Origin: a virus | Virus record (IMG/VR): IMGVR_UViG_3300009370_000007 | Span: 43,023-107,022 of that record | Direction: 5' to 3' (one strand) | DNA length: 64,000 bases | Part shown: one piece after another, positions 39,401 to 47,539 of the stretch | Layout of the letters: every line of letters begins with the position of its first letter | How positions within the stretch are numbered: the stretch's first letter is position 1 | Position numbers and translations under genes: made by a program | Notes under the pieces: model-generated | The model's input: only the letters and a program-made list of their open reading frames with translations | The model's database searches: none | What the model was told of the DNA's origin: nothing

Positions 39401-41286
39401 TTCCCAAACATCTCCGTTCCAACAGGATGGACTGACTCCTTTACAAATCCTTGATACTCTGCAAGTTCTTTTTCACTCTTAATTTCATAGGCATAGTCAT
39501 GTCGATATGTATTGTCTTGGATATAGGCACTCTTAGTTGAAAGCAATCCAGTTTCCCCAATAAATTCTCCGGCATCAGCAATTGCCGAAAGCTCTTCAAT
39601 CTTTACATAGTCAATTTGAGTAATATCAGCTCCACCATTTATATTGGTTTCAATTCTGGGTCTAATATAATCAACGTAATAATTTAATTCAACTGGAGAA
39701 TCAACAGAATAATATGTTCTTGTTGCACTCGATCCTCCATAATCGCCTATTGCACCAAATGTTGCATTAGTGTCAAATCCGCCCGAACCATTCGCAGTCG
39801 TCTGAATACCTTGGGGCACTTTTCCTTGTATGTGAGTTTCATAAACAAACCATTCTGGAGATAACGGAATCCCATTAACCAACAAATCATGTTGAGAATA
39901 TGATAATGTATCTTTATTAGTTGTGCTATTAGAAAATGCAACAACTTTATTTTGAGCAGGAAAATAGCGAGCAGCATGGCCAGCAAGACTAATTTTATTT
40001 TTTTGAATTCCTTGAATTCCCCATCTATTCCTAGATGCTCTTAGGCCTTCGCTTCCTGTGTCATACCAATCTCCATCTGGGTAAACGATTGAGGATGTAT
40101 TTCCAGATTTTGCATAGTCTCTTGCTCGAACGGTCATTCGATATAGTTTTGTTGGATCATATGGAATATTTTGAGTATGAATTAAATCTACAGAATCCCA
40201 ATCTTCTCCCGATGCTATCCAAGAACTATCTGGAGCAAAATTATTTCCTATTTGAAGAACCCTTCCACCAGAAACATTATCTTCGGCAACAAATTGAATA
40301 ACTCCATTTCCTTGATAATTAAACCAAAACCCAGTATTGGAAACTCCACCCAAGGTAGAATTTCCAACTCCAGTCAAATAAATTGGAATTGGATGAGAAG
40401 CCAAATTAACAGTATTCCCTCCCGGCCCCCAAGGAACATTAAACGATGCATTCGATAATGGTCCGCGATTATCATCGGGCGAAATGAAAAACATAGAATT
40501 TGGATAGGTACTAAAATCATCAAAGAAAACTGTGTTGGATACAATAGGAAGAATCTTGGCAACTACATTTGCCTTTCCATCGGCACTTCCAGTAAAAATA
40601 TTTTCATGAATTTGAAATGTTCCAAGCATTGAATCTGTATTTAAATACAAAGTAGTTTTATGAACTTCTTTTGAGGAAAGATATTCAGGATCATAAAGAG
40701 AAGAATTTGCAGCAAAGGGGGGTGCCGGGTGAGCGACGGCTCGTTCAACAACTGCCGTGGCCCCAGAAGATTCTCCAGTAATTTTTCTATTTTCCATAAT
40801 GGCACTATTGGCTGGTGCCGTAATAAACATCTTCTTTTCAGCAATCCAATTCCCACCACTGGCCAATAGCAAATCTACTTTCGGATAATATAATTCAACA
40901 TCTTCCCCATATATAACTCGAAATAAAAATTTAAATGAATCTTCGGAACCCTTTGTATGATAAAAATCTAATAGTCTCTTATAAAGAGTTCTACGATTAA
41001 TACCCGAATCTGTAATTTTGGACGGAAGAGTTGGAGAAAACTCTTTACGAGTTGATTCTAAAAATAACTCAAAATCTGTATAGTCGGGATCGCGATAATC
41101 CACCAATTTTTTGGATGCATATAGAGGGCCAGCCATATCGGATACTGCGGTTGGCTGTTCCATAAATGCATAGTATTTCTCTAAAAAAGTAATAAATTTT
41201 GGATGTTTGGCCCGAACAAATTCGGGAAGCTGCTCAGATACAACTAAAGAAATTTTATTTGTGTTTGCGGTATTCGCATTTGCCAT
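36499..41286 (-). CDS. chimeric baseplate protein with TolB-like propeller and LamG-like domain
   Basis: The protein has 1595 residues. Residues 1 to about 240 match a conserved marine T4-like baseplate domain (LPEFVRAKHPKFITFLEKYYAF, RLLDFYHTKGSEDSFKFLFR, YGEDVELYYPK). About 260-600 look like carbohydrate-binding beta sandwiches. About 655-955 contain six tandem WD40-like PD40 blades (AWSPDGTQIAF...IHIMNADGSGITQIT; RYSPDGERIVF...IYTIDKNGTDLKRLT; VWSPDGNYIAF...LFIMDSDG), the signature of a TolB-type propeller. From about 970 to the end there is a LamG-like lectin domain ending YDGQIAEILVFNKKLANNQ and IEGYLAHKYGLTD. It lies between gp6 and the gp8-like gene, the position of gp7/gp10-type wedge proteins. 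The propeller probably binds a ligand or another virion protein; this is inference. Confidence 0.8.
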   Translation of the reverse strand: MANANTANTNKISLVVSEQLPEFVRAKHPKFITFLEKYYAFMEQPTAVSDMAGPLYASKKLVDYRDPDYTDFELFLESTRKEFSPTLPSKITDSGINRRTLYKRLLDFYHTKGSEDSFKFLFRVIYGEDVELYYPKVDLLLASGGNWIAEKKMFITAPANSAIMENRKITGESSGATAVVERAVAHPAPPFAANSSLYDPEYLSSKEVHKTTLYLNTDSMLGTFQIHENIFTGSADGKANVVAKILPIVSNTVFFDDFSTYPNSMFFISPDDNRGPLSNASFNVPWGPGGNTVNLASHPIPIYLTGVGNSTLGGVSNTGFWFNYQGNGVIQFVAEDNVSGGRVLQIGNNFAPDSSWIASGEDWDSVDLIHTQNIPYDPTKLYRMTVRARDYAKSGNTSSIVYPDGDWYDTGSEGLRASRNRWGIQGIQKNKISLAGHAARYFPAQNKVVAFSNSTTNKDTLSYSQHDLLVNGIPLSPEWFVYETHIQGKVPQGIQTTANGSGGFDTNATFGAIGDYGGSSATRTYYSVDSPVELNYYVDYIRPRIETNINGGADITQIDYVKIEELSAIADAGEFIGETGLLSTKSAYIQDNTYRHDYAYEIKSEKELAEYQGFVKESVHPVGTEMFGNKLQNSFLNTSYLLNDVRPGDRINITNTPTTSYTGMERGPAWSPDGTQIAFYYGGSNDPDGIHIMNADGSGITQITTGNDSFPGWKPTGDQLTFTRHDGSNYNVYKVNPDGTSVTELTDDSGVDWMSSWETTGLTGFGPMGQTGIVFVSTRSGNYEIYTVSSGPSTIVENLIYSDGGTIQNPRYSPDGERIVFNSDAGGTGHEIYTIDKNGTDLKRLTNKEGPISSGNYGDNHSPVWSPDGNYIAFVSERESYPTAGNKLFIMDSDGLNQTLFSDGNRHGQEGDSAIYGLDWHNSLSQGNRIVYAADRSGQDEIGGRAQNIIILELFSRISTNMEDSFSPDQLDSLASWWKADAITADNLDFGVNVPGINDTKNLFKVGYSNWEVNSLPTLFSQNATISLDNDSFLFGNTSLKAVVTGGSSGSPAYGYAYITGNPYINSGTNLIAANQSYFQTAITANTKWLFSAYWKTDNNDYVQATGSNHLPGNTGELYVATGNNYGGRGYPSAVFQFPITKMQANNTWERVQGIIDLSGIDDTKLAIRLDFNGSIETGVDITHYVDGIQLEHYDSSVHGLYGNATHDSSDVRYRPTSYALPGMNGANVMSWNDSSINEHHLYSNTHGTDGNNPSSAYMAGDDDLYFVRPPLYLANAVNGHPAIHFQGPTVNAQSWSVDTHHGMSGADVGGGRRGLQANTYRWSPQRRDSVSSILMANTHLGNSNALARPVANSWSVFVVCKGSLHANSLNYTSNLQLISSGAGKVGNPTAGGSGGIDLSIGLTAFTRNGSLVTQAKSTASGGFINIEPKANVAFEGNQIANTNEWNIFGYSEYAHNGASTTVPTEAINFHINGLLVSNTNSRLDFGSAWGVSESDNTWYNLTKDGLNEAESDSLVTSVGGARRMDYTSFYGDAYNPYDGQIAEILVFNKKLANNQIAKIEGYLAHKYGLTDKLNQRDNTGTHPYKTALPPEIGD

Positions 41287-41303
41287 TATATTTTCAATTC
41301 CTA

Positions 41304-43124
41304 TTAATAGTTAGGCGAAAGATTATCATTAGTAATTTTCAAATCATCAATCATTGTGGTGGTTAAATCTTTATCTAAAATAGTGAGAATAGAATTTTCT
41401 TTTGAAAATATATTTGTGTTTTTTGGAATGACAGTAATACTAATTACCCTGGTTCCATCTGCAATTGCAGTTGGAGCAAAATTCTCAAGGACTACCACTC
41501 CAGTTGTATAGTCGATTGTTCCTGCACTTCGACTAATCACGACGAGTGATCCATCAGAATTTCTTGAAAATATACCAACCATGCCATTAAAATCTTGCAA
41601 AAAACAATTTGCATAGCCAGCATAATTGAAGTATGTCGATACAATAACTGACATATGCGATGAATGGGGATGATATATTTCATTATTAAAATTTATTGTA
41701 TAATACAAACTCGTATTTAATGTGGGCAGGATTTCCTTTCTCAAACGAACCGACACAGAACTATTTTTAATTCCAATATTGGTGGCATCAATCTTTTTTA
41801 ATAAATTTGAATGTCTAAAATAATTATCAAACTTATTCAAATCTGTCAGGGCAAATCCAGTCACGGTCGTTGTTACATCAGACTTTAATTGGGCCCATTT
41901 TCTAGTTGTTGCCCTTTTATCATAAGTAACTTCTGCATTTAAAACCAAATACATATACTCAGGATCAACAAATACTGGTTCTACAGTAACCATATTTCTG
42001 CTGCTCAGGGCAGTTTTAATATTTTCTTTTTCTAGCCTAGATAAATTAAATCCTTCCTTCACCTTAATTGCAATATAAACTTTTCCATATGAAGGAGGAT
42101 TGTTTTCTTCTCCTCCCCAAACTTTAATTGCATCAATCGAAGGATAATCATTAATTAGTTGTGTTTTATAATCCTGAGAAGTTACTATTCTTTTTTGAGT
42201 TTCAAATCCTCTTGGGGCCTTCAGTTTAATTGAATGTGTTGATTCTCTCGATGTCCCCCCTGATGCCGGATTTGCAAGATTACTAAGAACAAATGTTGGA
42301 TTTTTTCCTGCAATGTTTTGGGCAGCAGTAAACTCCCTTGTATAATTTCCTTCGACCCCAAGTAGAGAAATGCCATAATCAATTTTAACCGCATCCCCAA
42401 CATCAATTGCCATTCCAACTATACCGTCTCCAAAGAAAATTTGAAATAGTTCATCGTCTCCCTCTTGAAGAAAATATACTTTGCTATTGGAATCAAGTTC
42501 TGTATAATCAGAAGCCAAATTATATTTTTCGCCATTTACAGTAACATCTAATGATCGAGTATCCACATTTATATTTGGAATTGTGAACAACTCATTTTCT
42601 GTTCCAGCAGCTACTTTGGAATATGTCAGCAATACCCCTTCTCTAATGGGAACTGACTTTGCAATGTAGGTTGTTGTTAATCCAGATCGCTTTGCAGTAA
42701 CAGCCTCAGTTGTTGTAAAAATATGAAGTTTCTCATTAATAGTAGATCCAACTTTGTGTCCTTTTGCAATAGTAATTTCGGCTGCACCAGAAGAAACATC
42801 TTCAATAGTAATATCAACTACTGCCTCGGCTCCTGCCCTAGAATGAGGAACATAACCAAGTTGTTTTGCTCTGGATACAACATTGGATCGAATAGTTGCA
42901 CTATCCAAAAACATTTCGCTGGCCAACATATTTGTATAGAATGCATTATAATGTGTATTATATGCAAGAATATCTAAAAGAACTGCCATACCAGAACTCT
43001 CGAAATTATAATCTGTAAATTCATCTTGACCACTCAAGTAATCTTTGAGTGCCTCTTTAATAAGATCAAAATCAAGTTCTGTAACTTTTAATTTATTTGT
43101 TGCTGTTGTATTAATTGTTGCCAT
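41304..43124 (-). CDS. 6: baseplate wedge subunit gp6
   Basis: The protein has 606 residues, close to the T4 gp6 length of 660. The N-terminal region carries the gp6/J-like signature of contractile systems: LKVTELDFDLIKEALKDYL, FESSGMAVLLDILAYNTHYNAFY, then MFLDSATIRSNVVSRAKQLGYVP. The centre has YYTREFTAAQNI-type beta structure and the FETQKRIVTSQDYKTQLINDYPSI-KVWGGEENNP segment common to baseplate J family proteins. gp6 dimers form the inner ring that ties baseplate wedges together. The start codon overlaps the stop of gp25 (TAATG), so the two are translationally coupled, as expected for partners in the wedge core. Confidence 0.92.
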   Translation of the reverse strand: MATINTTATNKLKVTELDFDLIKEALKDYLSGQDEFTDYNFESSGMAVLLDILAYNTHYNAFYTNMLASEMFLDSATIRSNVVSRAKQLGYVPHSRAGAEAVVDITIEDVSSGAAEITIAKGHKVGSTINEKLHIFTTTEAVTAKRSGLTTTYIAKSVPIREGVLLTYSKVAAGTENELFTIPNINVDTRSLDVTVNGEKYNLASDYTELDSNSKVYFLQEGDDELFQIFFGDGIVGMAIDVGDAVKIDYGISLLGVEGNYTREFTAAQNIAGKNPTFVLSNLANPASGGTSRESTHSIKLKAPRGFETQKRIVTSQDYKTQLINDYPSIDAIKVWGGEENNPPSYGKVYIAIKVKEGFNLSRLEKENIKTALSSRNMVTVEPVFVDPEYMYLVLNAEVTYDKRATTRKWAQLKSDVTTTVTGFALTDLNKFDNYFRHSNLLKKIDATNIGIKNSSVSVRLRKEILPTLNTSLYYTINFNNEIYHPHSSHMSVIVSTYFNYAGYANCFLQDFNGMVGIFSRNSDGSLVVISRSAGTIDYTTGVVVLENFAPTAIADGTRVISITVIPKNTNIFSKENSILTILDKDLTTTMIDDLKITNDNLSPNY

Positions 43125-43513
43125 TATCGTGCTCTCTCCAATAAAAATTCGAGTTTTCGTTCAACAGGAGAATTAATAATAAAAAACTTCAGAAAAACAT
43201 AATATCCATTTAAATTTGGCTTTGCGTCTACCTTTACTTCCGTTAAATCGACTCTTGGCTCAAAGGTATTAATTGCATCTTTAATAATTTCAATTAAATC
43301 TAATGCAAAAGTAGGATGAATTGGTTCAAATAATGTACGATTAATATCTGATCCAAATTGAGGATTAAATGGTCTTTCATATCTATCTGTAAACAACAAA
43401 TATTGTACTGCGCGTAGGATGGCAGCATCGTCCGTCTTCACATTTAAGTTTCCAGTATTTGGATTAGCGACAAAATCTAAATCTAGATCCCTGTAAGATT
43501 GTGCATACGGCAA
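43124..43513 (-). CDS. 25: baseplate wedge subunit gp25 (TTG start)
   Basis: The protein has 129 residues and starts with TTG at 43513. AAAAGGAG lies 7 bases upstream and no in-frame ATG is available (MPYAQSYRDLDLDF). The gp25 family pattern is clear: AILRAVQYLLFTDRYERPFNPQFGSDINRTLFEP, then IEIIKDAINTFEPRVDLTEVKV. gp25 connects sheath initiation to the gp6-gp53 wedge core and is conserved down to type VI secretion systems. A late promoter (43535-43542) sits 22 bases ahead, and the stop overlaps the start of gp6. Confidence 0.93.
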   Translation of the reverse strand: MPYAQSYRDLDLDFVANPNTGNLNVKTDDAAILRAVQYLLFTDRYERPFNPQFGSDINRTLFEPIHPTFALDLIEIIKDAINTFEPRVDLTEVKVDAKPNLNGYYVFLKFFIINSPVERKLEFLLERAR

Positions 43514-43534
43514 TGGTCAACTCCTTTTCTTTAC

Positions 43535-43542
43535 TATTTATA
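43535..43542 (-). promoter_or_regulatory. T4-type late promoter TATAAATA
   Basis: This is an exact TATAAATA on the minus strand, in the 47-base gap between the needle gene and gp25 and 22 bases before the TTG start at 43513. With initiation a few bases downstream, the leader would be very short and would hold little more than the AAAAGGAG ribosome-binding site. It is expected to drive gp25, gp6 and the following baseplate and fibre genes. Confidence 0.75.
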
Positions 43543-43560
43543 CATTACTTTGCGCTGAAA

Positions 43561-44715
43561 TTATCCTGGGACTTTCAATGCTCCAACGGCTGCTGCTCTC
43601 CCGGCGATACCCTCGCTGTAGGCTTTTCCTTCAGCAACACCGACCATTCCATCCCAATTGCCCCGAATCGTATCTTCTTCATCAATTGCTCCTATATCCA
43701 CTCCAGTAACATCTGCCATCGTAATTATTCCCTTGGCTCCGATCATCATATCAGCCCCAGAAGACACTAATATAGGACCTACTGTAGACATAAGAGTTAA
43801 ATGAGATGCTGTAACCTTTGCGCCGGCCGGAGAAAATACATTAATTCCAAGTGTAGTTACAGGATTTCCTGTGGCAAATATATCAACATCTTGTGCTGTA
43901 AATAAAGAACAACTTCCAGTCACCTGAATTTTACAAGATCCAACAACATTAAGAGAGTCGTCCCCAAGAACAGCAGTAAAATTGTCCTTGACCACCTTTG
44001 TTACCTTGCCGCCGTCAGGATGAATCTCATAAAAGGTTCCTGTCCTATGGGATTCCTTGATGCGTTCGGCTCCGGGGGTGTCATCAACTTCTCGAATGTG
44101 TCCGCTCTCGCTTTCTTCTACTGTATTAAATGGATACTTTGCAGCGTATGGGGACATCGGTTCTATTTTAAATCCCTTCATAGTAATAACTGCGGTAAGA
44201 CCGTATGATTGTGCTTCTGTAATAGTATTTTTAGTTATTCCCCTCGCCAATCTAGGAGTATTCATTTCTCCTTCATCTAATGGATAATAATCAGAAGCCG
44301 GGGCATTCATGGCAAAAAGAGGCGTCATTAAAACTTTTGCCTTTTGGGGTTGGCCAGGAATGGGTTGCCCGGCCCCGGCTCGATCATCAGAAAATCCTTG
44401 GGTCCCAGGAGTTCTTGCTGGATTAGCAGAAATAACAGTCTCACCACTTCCAGAGAAACCCCCCATAATTCCAGCACTAACAGCAGTACCAATAGCTGCA
44501 CCTCCAACACCACCTCCCAAAATTGCACTAGTGGCTCCTCCAGCCAAAGAAGCAGCCTGAGACTCTAAGGTTCCTTGGACTGACCCCACCATCCCATTAA
44601 GAGAATCAGTTGCTCCCAAAACCGAAGTAGGCTGATACCCAGGAGGCAACTCACCATAATGAAGATCCTCAGGTCCTGATGGAGTATAAAAAATATCTTC
44701 AGGGTTGCGTATCAT
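43561..44715 (-). CDS. gp5 C-terminal needle-like baseplate hub protein
   Basis: The protein has 384 residues. Residues of about 45-85 are a Gly/Ala zipper (ASLAGGATSAILGGGVGG). The second half holds TFYEIHPDGGKVTKVVKDNF, followed by three octads of the gp5 beta-helix form VxGxxxxx (VLGDDSLN, VVGSCKIQ, VTGSCSLF). It then has beta-rich sequence ending DEEDTIRGNWDGMVG. This is the pattern of the T4 gp5 C-terminal needle, but without OB-fold or lysozyme domains. The OB fold is encoded by the next gene upstream (44737-45603), so gp5 appears split into two proteins. It is expected to be the membrane-puncturing needle at the hub tip. Confidence 0.7.
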   Translation of the reverse strand: MIRNPEDIFYTPSGPEDLHYGELPPGYQPTSVLGATDSLNGMVGSVQGTLESQAASLAGGATSAILGGGVGGAAIGTAVSAGIMGGFSGSGETVISANPARTPGTQGFSDDRAGAGQPIPGQPQKAKVLMTPLFAMNAPASDYYPLDEGEMNTPRLARGITKNTITEAQSYGLTAVITMKGFKIEPMSPYAAKYPFNTVEESESGHIREVDDTPGAERIKESHRTGTFYEIHPDGGKVTKVVKDNFTAVLGDDSLNVVGSCKIQVTGSCSLFTAQDVDIFATGNPVTTLGINVFSPAGAKVTASHLTLMSTVGPILVSSGADMMIGAKGIITMADVTGVDIGAIDEEDTIRGNWDGMVGVAEGKAYSEGIAGRAAAVGALKVPG

Positions 44716-44736
44716 TTTGTAATCTCCCTTCTCCTA

Positions 44737-45603
44737 TTAGCCAATCCAATAATCTGAGTAATCGGAAGTATCAATAGACTCTGATGAATCAAACAAATCT
44801 GAAACGGTATCCGTCGCGTCTTCAACAAACCCTTCAACTGCTTCTCCCACAGTATCCCCCACCTCTCCAATGACCGTCTCTGCTTTTACAATTACTCCTT
44901 CAGCCCACGTTGTTGCAGTTTCTCCCCACTGTTCAACAACAATCGTTGCGGGCTCAACAAGATTCATTGCGTCGTCCCATAATTCTTCTCCGGCTTCTGT
45001 TACTACTCCTACAGCTTCATCCACCAATCCTTCAAATGCTTCTGTAAATTCTTGAACTACGCCCTCAACTGCTCCAACAATAGGATCTATTACTGCACTA
45101 ACTGTATCTTCCACAAAACCAACAACAGTATCTACCTGCTCTTCAACAAAAGCAGTGGCCACTGCCACCTGTTCGGTCAAAGCACCAAGAACAGGAATGT
45201 CGGCTGTAACTGTGGCAGCAAGGGGAACAGCAGCAGTCAACGGACCTGCAACTGCAATTGCCGTACTTACCATGCTCATGGCTGAGAAATCTCCCGCTTC
45301 ACCCGCAATATCATTTCGTCCTGTATTAATTGCCCCCAACATCACTCGGTCTTGTGCTTCTATCCCATCCCTAAAAAATCCCAGAACTCTTGTTCCGGGT
45401 TTGAGTCCAAAAATCTTACTTGGGCTATTTAAAGGCAGCATAGGATATGCCCAAGGAAGATCCCTTGTTGGAACATCTCCTTTATTTCCACTATCCCAAC
45501 CAAGACATCGAACTCGACACCTTCCAATGGCAAGCGGATCAGTATTGTCCTCGACAACACCTTCCCACCAAACAAATCCTTCAACTCCAAATCCAGTTTT
45601 CAT
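44737..45603 (-). CDS. 5: gp5-like OB-fold baseplate hub protein with acidic helical tail
   Basis: The protein has 288 residues. Residues 1 to about 95 match the gp5 OB domain: FVWWEGVVEDNTDPLAIGRC, RVRCLGWDSGNKG, PTRDLPWAYPMLPLNSPS, and a VLGFFRDGIEAQDRVMLGAINTG block. The rest (about 105-280) is a low-complexity Val/Ala/Glu/Thr sequence with almost no basic residues (EEQVDTVVGFVEDTVSAVID and similar), probably long amphipathic helices. T4 gp5 has a lysozyme domain at that place; none is visible here. It lies between the gp27-like hub and the needle gene. Presumably it sits on the gp27-like trimer as in T4. Confidence 0.78.
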   Translation of the reverse strand: MKTGFGVEGFVWWEGVVEDNTDPLAIGRCRVRCLGWDSGNKGDVPTRDLPWAYPMLPLNSPSKIFGLKPGTRVLGFFRDGIEAQDRVMLGAINTGRNDIAGEAGDFSAMSMVSTAIAVAGPLTAAVPLAATVTADIPVLGALTEQVAVATAFVEEQVDTVVGFVEDTVSAVIDPIVGAVEGVVQEFTEAFEGLVDEAVGVVTEAGEELWDDAMNLVEPATIVVEQWGETATTWAEGVIVKAETVIGEVGDTVGEAVEGFVEDATDTVSDLFDSSESIDTSDYSDYWIG

Positions 45604-45607
45604 AAGA

Positions 45608-46909
45608 CTACCCCGTCCAGCCTGGATCTGGTAATTTAGACGAAAACGAATCAGTAGAAAGTTCCATAGTCATTGTATGATTAGGAGAATTTTCAAGTGC
45701 AGCAATGGTATGGCGAAGTGCAGTAATCAAATATTTTCCAGTTAAATACTTGTCCGCTGATGGAGCAACATCCTCCCCACCGGAAGCCTCATATGCGGGA
45801 AAAGAAAACGTAACAACATCTCCAACTGCCCTACCAGTATTCCCCGGAACAACTACTTCTGCCATAACACTATTTAATTGTTGAAATTGAGATTTTCTCT
45901 CCATTATAACCTCGTCCAAATGATTCCCCTCATCATCTTCTCCAAAGGCATTAAGTTGCTTTGGGAGCAAAGTAACATGACTGGTAACAAAATCCCCAAG
46001 TATCTCATTGTTTGTTAACTTTGATTTATTTAAATGACTAAAATCATCAAAGGTATCCGCATAATTAAAATACTTGGTATCAATTTTTCGATTTACTAAA
46101 TCATTAGAAATTAATTTTCCTGAAAACATTCCACGCTGAAGTCCAGCTATTGAATCTGGAGAAGATATAAATTTATACGATTCAGCATTATAAAAATCTG
46201 CCGTCATTTTATTTTCTTTCGCATCAGCCATGTTTTTAATTCCATAAAAGTAACTAGCCAAAGGAGGAGTGCTGAATAAAGTTTCCATTGAAACAAAAAC
46301 AAAGGCATCTCTCCGTTCAAAAAATACATAGTTCGCTCCGCCATGTTTATCAGATTTAGCTCCCTTTGCGAGCCAATTCAAAGTAAAAAAAGGAGTCCAA
46401 CTAGGAACAAGAACACTTCTGGTAAATGTTGTAGGCTCAACGACAATTTTTTTATTTCGTACTGGTTCAAGATAATCTTTATATACTTGCTCGGCAATAT
46501 CAGAGAGAAGTTTGGTTTTATATGCCTTACTAATTTTCAATCCAGTAGAATAAATTTTTTCTGGAGATGAAAAATGTAGAACGTAACCAATTTGACCATC
46601 TCCTAGCGGACCCCTATCTGAAATTTTATAAATTCTACCTTCAACTTTTAAAGCATCTTCATTTTCAAGAGACGGAGTAATAATTTCAATTTCAATTTTT
46701 TCATTTCCAACCAAAGGTGCCTTTCCAATTAAATTTAAAGAATCTGCAATGAAGATTGCCCCTGTAACACAATCCTCATAGATGTCTTCAAAAATATCAA
46801 TAGTTTGATACATATGCTCAAGTCGAAATGAATCACCAGAAGAAGAAATTATTCTTAATTTTTTTATTCTTACATCACCAGGACGTTGGGCTCTATTCTC
46901 TTCCGCCAT
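45608..46909 (-). CDS. 27: gp27-like baseplate hub protein
   Basis: The protein has 433 residues against 391 in T4 gp27. It has an N-terminal IDIFEDIYEDCVTGAIFIADS segment, then LVGNEKIEIEI and GRIYKISDRGPLG...YVLHFSSPEKIY, and later SVLVPSWTPFFTLNWLAK. The C-terminal part ends in a VVTFSFPAY...KYLITALRHTI segment. This is the hub layout shared by T4 gp27, VgrG and lambda gpL-like proteins. The hub forms a trimer below the tail tube and carries gp5. It lies directly upstream of the OB-fold gp5 gene with a 4-base gap. Confidence 0.8.
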   Translation of the reverse strand: MAEENRAQRPGDVRIKKLRIISSSGDSFRLEHMYQTIDIFEDIYEDCVTGAIFIADSLNLIGKAPLVGNEKIEIEIITPSLENEDALKVEGRIYKISDRGPLGDGQIGYVLHFSSPEKIYSTGLKISKAYKTKLLSDIAEQVYKDYLEPVRNKKIVVEPTTFTRSVLVPSWTPFFTLNWLAKGAKSDKHGGANYVFFERRDAFVFVSMETLFSTPPLASYFYGIKNMADAKENKMTADFYNAESYKFISSPDSIAGLQRGMFSGKLISNDLVNRKIDTKYFNYADTFDDFSHLNKSKLTNNEILGDFVTSHVTLLPKQLNAFGEDDEGNHLDEVIMERKSQFQQLNSVMAEVVVPGNTGRAVGDVVTFSFPAYEASGGEDVAPSADKYLTGKYLITALRHTIAALENSPNHTMTMELSTDSFSSKLPDPGWTG

Positions 46910-46913
46910 ATTA

Positions 46914-47537
46914 TTACCTTACCTTACTTCTCACCAAGGCCTCAAATTCTTCCTCAAATTGTGGCAAGTAATCTCGACGTAACAATTTAATAGTTCGTCG
47001 CTTATCATTTTCAGCAATCTCATAATCATATTGCATAACTTCCTTTCTCGCCTGTTCTACATTAAAATCATATGGTGCTGCTCCAGTACCATAAGAATAA
47101 GTAAAATCTTCTGGAACTTCAATTCCAGATTCTAGGACAACATCCCCTTGAGTATATCCAAACGAAGAATCGGGAGCAAGAAGCTCGCGAGTTTCATAAT
47201 GATGAATCTTTGACATGGCAGAAGAAACCGATCCATATTTGTTTGCTATATAAGATTTCAATTCTTTATCAGATAACATCCAATCAAATTTTGGATCTAC
47301 AATATCATTAAAAAGAAGAACCACCCAAGTAAAATCAGTTGATCCATAATATTTCCATGCAACAATCTCTGGAGTCTGGCCTTCCATTACATCATAAGTA
47401 TAAAATATGGCCCTATCTGATTTTGCTTCTAATCGAGCCCGAACACTAGTAAAAATATTAGTAACCACCTTTGATTGCATTGAATCATCAAAGGCACCAT
47501 ATCGTATGGTAGGAATTGTTCTAAAATATTTTGCCAT
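46914..47537 (-). CDS. 53: baseplate wedge subunit gp53
   Basis: The protein has 207 residues (T4 gp53 has 196). It contains FYTYDVMEGQTPEIVAWKYYGSTDFTWVVLLFND, followed by DPKFDWMLSDKELKSYI, the central signature of gp53. The C-terminal third is basic (ENDKRRTIKLLRRDYLPQFEEEF). In T4, gp53 clamps adjacent wedges together with gp6 and gp25. The gene lies 2 bases after the gp48/54-like gene and 4 bases before the hub gene, so a single late transcript is likely. Confidence 0.88.
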   Translation of the reverse strand: MAKYFRTIPTIRYGAFDDSMQSKVVTNIFTSVRARLEAKSDRAIFYTYDVMEGQTPEIVAWKYYGSTDFTWVVLLFNDIVDPKFDWMLSDKELKSYIANKYGSVSSAMSKIHHYETRELLAPDSSFGYTQGDVVLESGIEVPEDFTYSYGTGAAPYDFNVEQARKEVMQYDYEIAENDKRRTIKLLRRDYLPQFEEEFEALVRSKVR

Positions 47538-47539
47538 AT

